This document shows positions 60,401-64,000 of a stretch of DNA of 64,000 nucleotides, in pieces. How positions within the stretch are numbered: position 1 is the stretch's first letter; every line of letters starts with the position of its first letter. The position numbers were made by a program, and so were the translations under genes. This DNA is from Fasciola hepatica (lineage: Eukaryota; Platyhelminthes; Trematoda; Plagiorchiida; Fasciolidae): assembly GCA_948099385.1 (NCBI GenBank), contig CANUEZ040000163.1:9634501-9698500 (forward strand), given 5' to 3'. The notes under the pieces are model-generated. The model worked only from the letters and a program-made list of their open reading frames with translations. It had not been told where the DNA came from and did no database searches.

Positions 60401-63400
60401 ACCATAGGGATCTAAATTCGTGATGTTATTCGTTTAATCGCCTCCAGTCATTACCACGTGATTTACTCTCTATAATGGAAGAATAAAGTGTTTTTTTCAT
60501 TATTAATTTTTACCACTTGGTATTTCTAAACCCTTTCGATTGAGCTGTCTGGGTTAGGTTATGTAGTCTAGTCAAGACAAGAATAAATAACAAAGAAATG
60601 TATGGCCATAGATTGCAGTAACGGGTACCCGAACGATCGATGCTCTTATTGGCAGCGTGATGCAAAGTGTGACTTTATGCGTTAGTACACTTCTATGAGT
60701 CTGGTTTGAGCTGGTGGTTGTCGAATTGTGTAGAGCTTTCCCTTGCCACCAGAGAGATCAGGAGTTCGGACCAAACTATCACGGGTTACTTTAGAAACAG
60801 ACTTCAATCCACTTGCCATAATCTGTAAAACTAGATGAATAATGATTTCTTCGTTAAAACCAGAAAGTTAAATTAGACCAGCATCAACCAATCATAGTAG
60901 GAATATGAATTGCATCAAAGCTATCCTGTTCATTCCACCCAGATATTTATTCGGTCTGGGAATGCTTTCAAGCTATTTCTGCGTCTTGCTTTCTTTTATT
61001 GTGTTTAGTCTGCTGGTCGTCATCTAGTTCACTGTCACTCCGGTGTTCATAACGGTCTTCGATTAGTGAACAACTTGTCACTTATACGAGTAGCAACTGT
61101 GTCTCACCGCACATTTTTGCCCGGTTGGTTACCACACCTGATTTATTAGGACTTCATACGGTTCTGCAACCCAAGATTCGGAGTCAGGTTGCTGGTTGTC
61201 CGTACTAGTTCAGTGAGCCTTCCAGACTGAGGGGTTACATTCCTTCCATTGCACTTACGTCCAATCATGTTACGAAAATCAGTGCCTTATGTTGGAGTGT
61301 GCTCTCAGTTGGATTCACACCCAGACCAAGACTCTATGAGCACTTAGAAACAAAATTTGTACTGAGGACCCCAAGGGCTGTGCGCTGTTAGCTGAGGACT
61401 GATTTACTTGAAAACCCTCTTGACGGTGGGTAAAGTGAACGCGCTTCACTGTTTGACTATCGTGCATCAACATTTGGCAGCTCCCAGTTCACAAGATGCT
61501 GTTCTGTCCACGTTTTGCTTTCCCATTGCTCGCGTGGGACTCAAAGGCTGAATTCCGGAGAACCGATCAACAACCACCTCCTCAACTACCACAACACTGA
61601 AGACAAACAACCAGGTATATTGAGACACACCAGAAGAAGGAGCTTCTATGTGGAAGCTCGGGTCACATTCCTGTGTTCGGTTGGGATCCAATTGCCAAGT
61701 AGATAAGACTGCTGAAACAAAGGATTGGATTGGGGTCCTCAACGAAACATAAACCGATTATAATTATCATTTTGTCGCCGTTACGGCTTCTGAATTGCAT
61801 TCAGTAGTTATAATTGTCGTGGAAATCACTTTGCGCCGCGTGTTTAGCCGCAAAAATACCGTTTCTTGAGAAATATTTAGCACTGATAGTGAGAAGGACC
61901 TTCTTAATTCGGGATTATTTTCCAAAACACTGTGTTTTCTCTGAGATGCTTGGACCTAACTTTCTTAAAATACGAACATCTATTTCCGGTCAACCAAAAC
62001 GAGGTGAGTTGCTGGCAAAGCCAATTCAATGACTTTTACCTGTTAACGTTTGTTTGGTTCCTGAGTCACCGTGGTAGGAAATTTTTGTACCCTATGGTGG
62101 TTAAAATGCCCCGGAATGGATAGCTATAGGTCACTCATTGGGCACAAAAGAAATGATGATTTTTAAAGCGTATTTCCACCTGACCGATCAAAAACAACAT
62201 CAAAAATTAGAAATGGAATTGGTAAAGTTAGCGGTCCCCAAAATTGTATGGTACTGAAAGCAGTAATTAGGAAATAATCGACCGAGCACAGAAAACAGCT
62301 TGGCTCCTGAAGACATGCGAATTAGTCCTTCACTTCATTCAGCGCATGAGATCTGGTCATTGCAGAATATATTCACTTGGATCAGTGTCACGAATAGTGG
62401 AGATAGATGTTGAAAAACCCTGCACCTCATTAACCAATTAATTTTACAATTACTCATTGTAACGCCAGAGCAAATCTTGGAAGAATTAGTTGTCTCAACT
62501 GAACCGTACAATTCCAAACAACATGACATCTGCAGCCCTTTAAGTTGTTCCTCCTGTTCACATCCAAACCCCACCCAAATCGATCTACTTGCTACTCGCG
62601 CATTACGGCCTTTATTTTGATATCCATCTGCGGGTATTAAACTTGTCCTTCTGCCGACCATTCTTGTTGTATAGGCTCGATTGTCTCGATCAATATTTCT
62701 ACCGAAAGCCTACAATCTGAGTCATTTTTTAGTTAGCTGAATTTATGTTTCACCTTGAAATCTTAGTTCTCGTAGACATTTTTTCCGTCTAGGACCCTTG
62801 TGTTGACTGATCCGACTGACTTCGTAACTGCGTCTTTCTGTTAGAGCAATAGTCCCAAATCGAGTGCTTTGTTCTGTTCAGAAAATGCAAATGATCCCTA
62901 TCTAATGCATATCGTGCCCTTAATTCACCCTTATTTATGCTCACCTGTGTTCGTAAATGAGTTGCAACAGAATTTTCAATTTGCAGTAAGTCAACAAATG
63001 ATCATTCGTGTAACTACGACCACAGACGTGGCAAGGAGTGTGAGTACAAAATACACAGATCTTCTGATTTGACGCACCTCACACTATGGCTAAATTCACC
63101 GGATGCCATCGACAGATGCCTTGAAGCATATGAATGATTAGTATGATTTTTCTTCCCACACTGTTAATATGTACGTATGTGTTCGCGTTCGTGGGTGGTA
63201 TTGTTTATCTACAAAGCAAACCAGACAGACAACAGCCAAGATTATCTTGCTGCGTGTCACTGTCTTATCATGATGTTCGCATCTTTTGTTCTAATACACA
63301 CTAGAGCACCTGTAAAGATTCACATATGGCTGTACAAATGCTTGACCCGTGTAGGGCGGCGAAGACTTTGCGACAACGCAAAGTTTAGCCTTGTATAAAC

Positions 63401-64000
63401 ATACGTTTGTGGGAAAAACGTGTAGATGAAAAGGGTGATATGTCTAATGTCAGTTGCTCACCCAAAGAGTTGATCAATTGTCTAACAAACAAAGGCGTTT
63501 CTTTTTGAATAGAAGGAATTTTATCAACAGTGGTTTGTAAACAACTGGGAGTAGAAAGAGATTAAGACTTGCTCACCTCGGTAGATAACGCCCAAATAAA
63601 CATAAAAAACAACAATCAACTACTAACGTGTTGGATTTGGTGAAAACCGAACTTATCCACATTCAGCAAATCCCACCTGACTTGTAAAAACCTCTGTTTT
63701 ATACTCTTCTTATTGTTATGTAATTCGCCATCTAACAGTTTAGTTCATGTTTCACATGAGAATCTCCCTGTTCTTTGTTCGTACAATTAATGTAGATCTT
63801 GACTGTACGCGTATGAATCAATGCCCAGTTCGACCAAAGCGAAAGCACCTTGTTGTTTTCTTGTCCACTATCTCAAATGTCAAACAATACCAAGGAATGA
63901 TAATTTAGTGAGATGTTAGTGCTACAACTAGTTGCATGTGGATTAGGAATGATCTATAGTGCATGTCGACTGACTTAAAATTGGACTGGAATAATTGTGA

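Larger units (their letters stand above)
58356..64000. other. Right flank: intron 6 or beyond, no further exon recognised
   Basis: After the donor at 58356 no segment with spectrin-repeat character and splice borders was found in 5.6 kb, so the next exon probably lies outside the window. Contents are long TA and CA microsatellites near 59.0-59.5 kb and a duplicated 39-40-bp motif at 59396 and 60361. Several frames of 60-119 codons have no match, including 59502-59861 plus and 61742-61467 minus. Confidence 0.65.

Noticed and set aside
61467..61742. 91-codon minus frame
   Set aside because: Contains low-complexity VVVVEEVVV from a short trinucleotide-rich stretch; probably a repeat, not a gene.
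1..64000. Bacterial-style operons, CRISPR arrays, ribosome binding sites or rRNA
   Set aside because: No long dense reading frames, spaced direct repeats or rRNA blocks; the split gene with GT-AG introns shows eukaryotic DNA.

Overview
The window is eukaryotic and almost certainly from a parasitic flatworm, most likely a fluke (trematode) outside Schistosoma. I infer this from three things: long AT-leaning introns, (TA)n and (CA)n microsatellites, and decayed copies of repeat families I associate with flukes. These are a non-LTR retrotransposon, a Penelope-like element with a GIY-YIG domain, tRNA-headed SINEs carrying hammerhead-like cores, and a Tc1/IS630-type transposase. The species is not proven by the sequence.

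Only one protein-coding gene can be supported, and it spans most of the window on the + strand. Six exons (6847-7091, 23236-23409, 31105-31209, 50856-51404, 56639-56800, 57771-58355) encode the amino-terminal part of a beta-spectrin-family protein: CH1, linker, CH2, first spectrin repeat and the start of the next. Every exon has GT-AG borders, and all five internal junctions are phase 0. Joined, the pieces align end to end with the beta-spectrin actin-binding domain. The first exon(s) with the start codon lie to the left of the window or were not recognised, and the rod continues to the right. Two features of the gene are odd: an in-frame TGA at 51030-51032 inside CH2, and about 31 extra residues near the start of CH1.

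The rest is intron or flank full of old mobile DNA. Intron 1 (16.1 kb) holds a 1.66-kb unit bounded by ~110-bp inverted repeats (12.07-13.73 kb), a 73-nt tRNA-Thr-like sequence (15.3 kb), a tRNA-headed SINE (16.9 kb), and two oppositely oriented remnants of one DDE transposase family (19.25-20.53 kb minus, 20.7-21.15 kb plus). Intron 2 (7.7 kb) carries a SINE with a hammerhead-like core (26.9-27.06 kb, minus) and a second hammerhead-like repeat (28.5 kb, minus). Intron 3 (19.6 kb) holds a minus-strand LINE (33.6-36.95 kb), two diverged copies of an unclassified >1-kb repeat (37.7 and 48.0 kb), two fold-back structures (40.63-40.83 kb and 41.0-41.13 kb), tRNA-like sequences (43.6 and 45.3 kb), and a Penelope-like remnant (49.6-50.55 kb). 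No transposon here appears intact; all coding remnants have stops or frameshifts.

The most interesting unexplained structure is at 40995-41127. It has two perfect 52-bp inverted arms around a 29-nt spacer, with a hammerhead-type core running from the spacer into the right arm. A related core lies on the minus strand at 28.5 kb.
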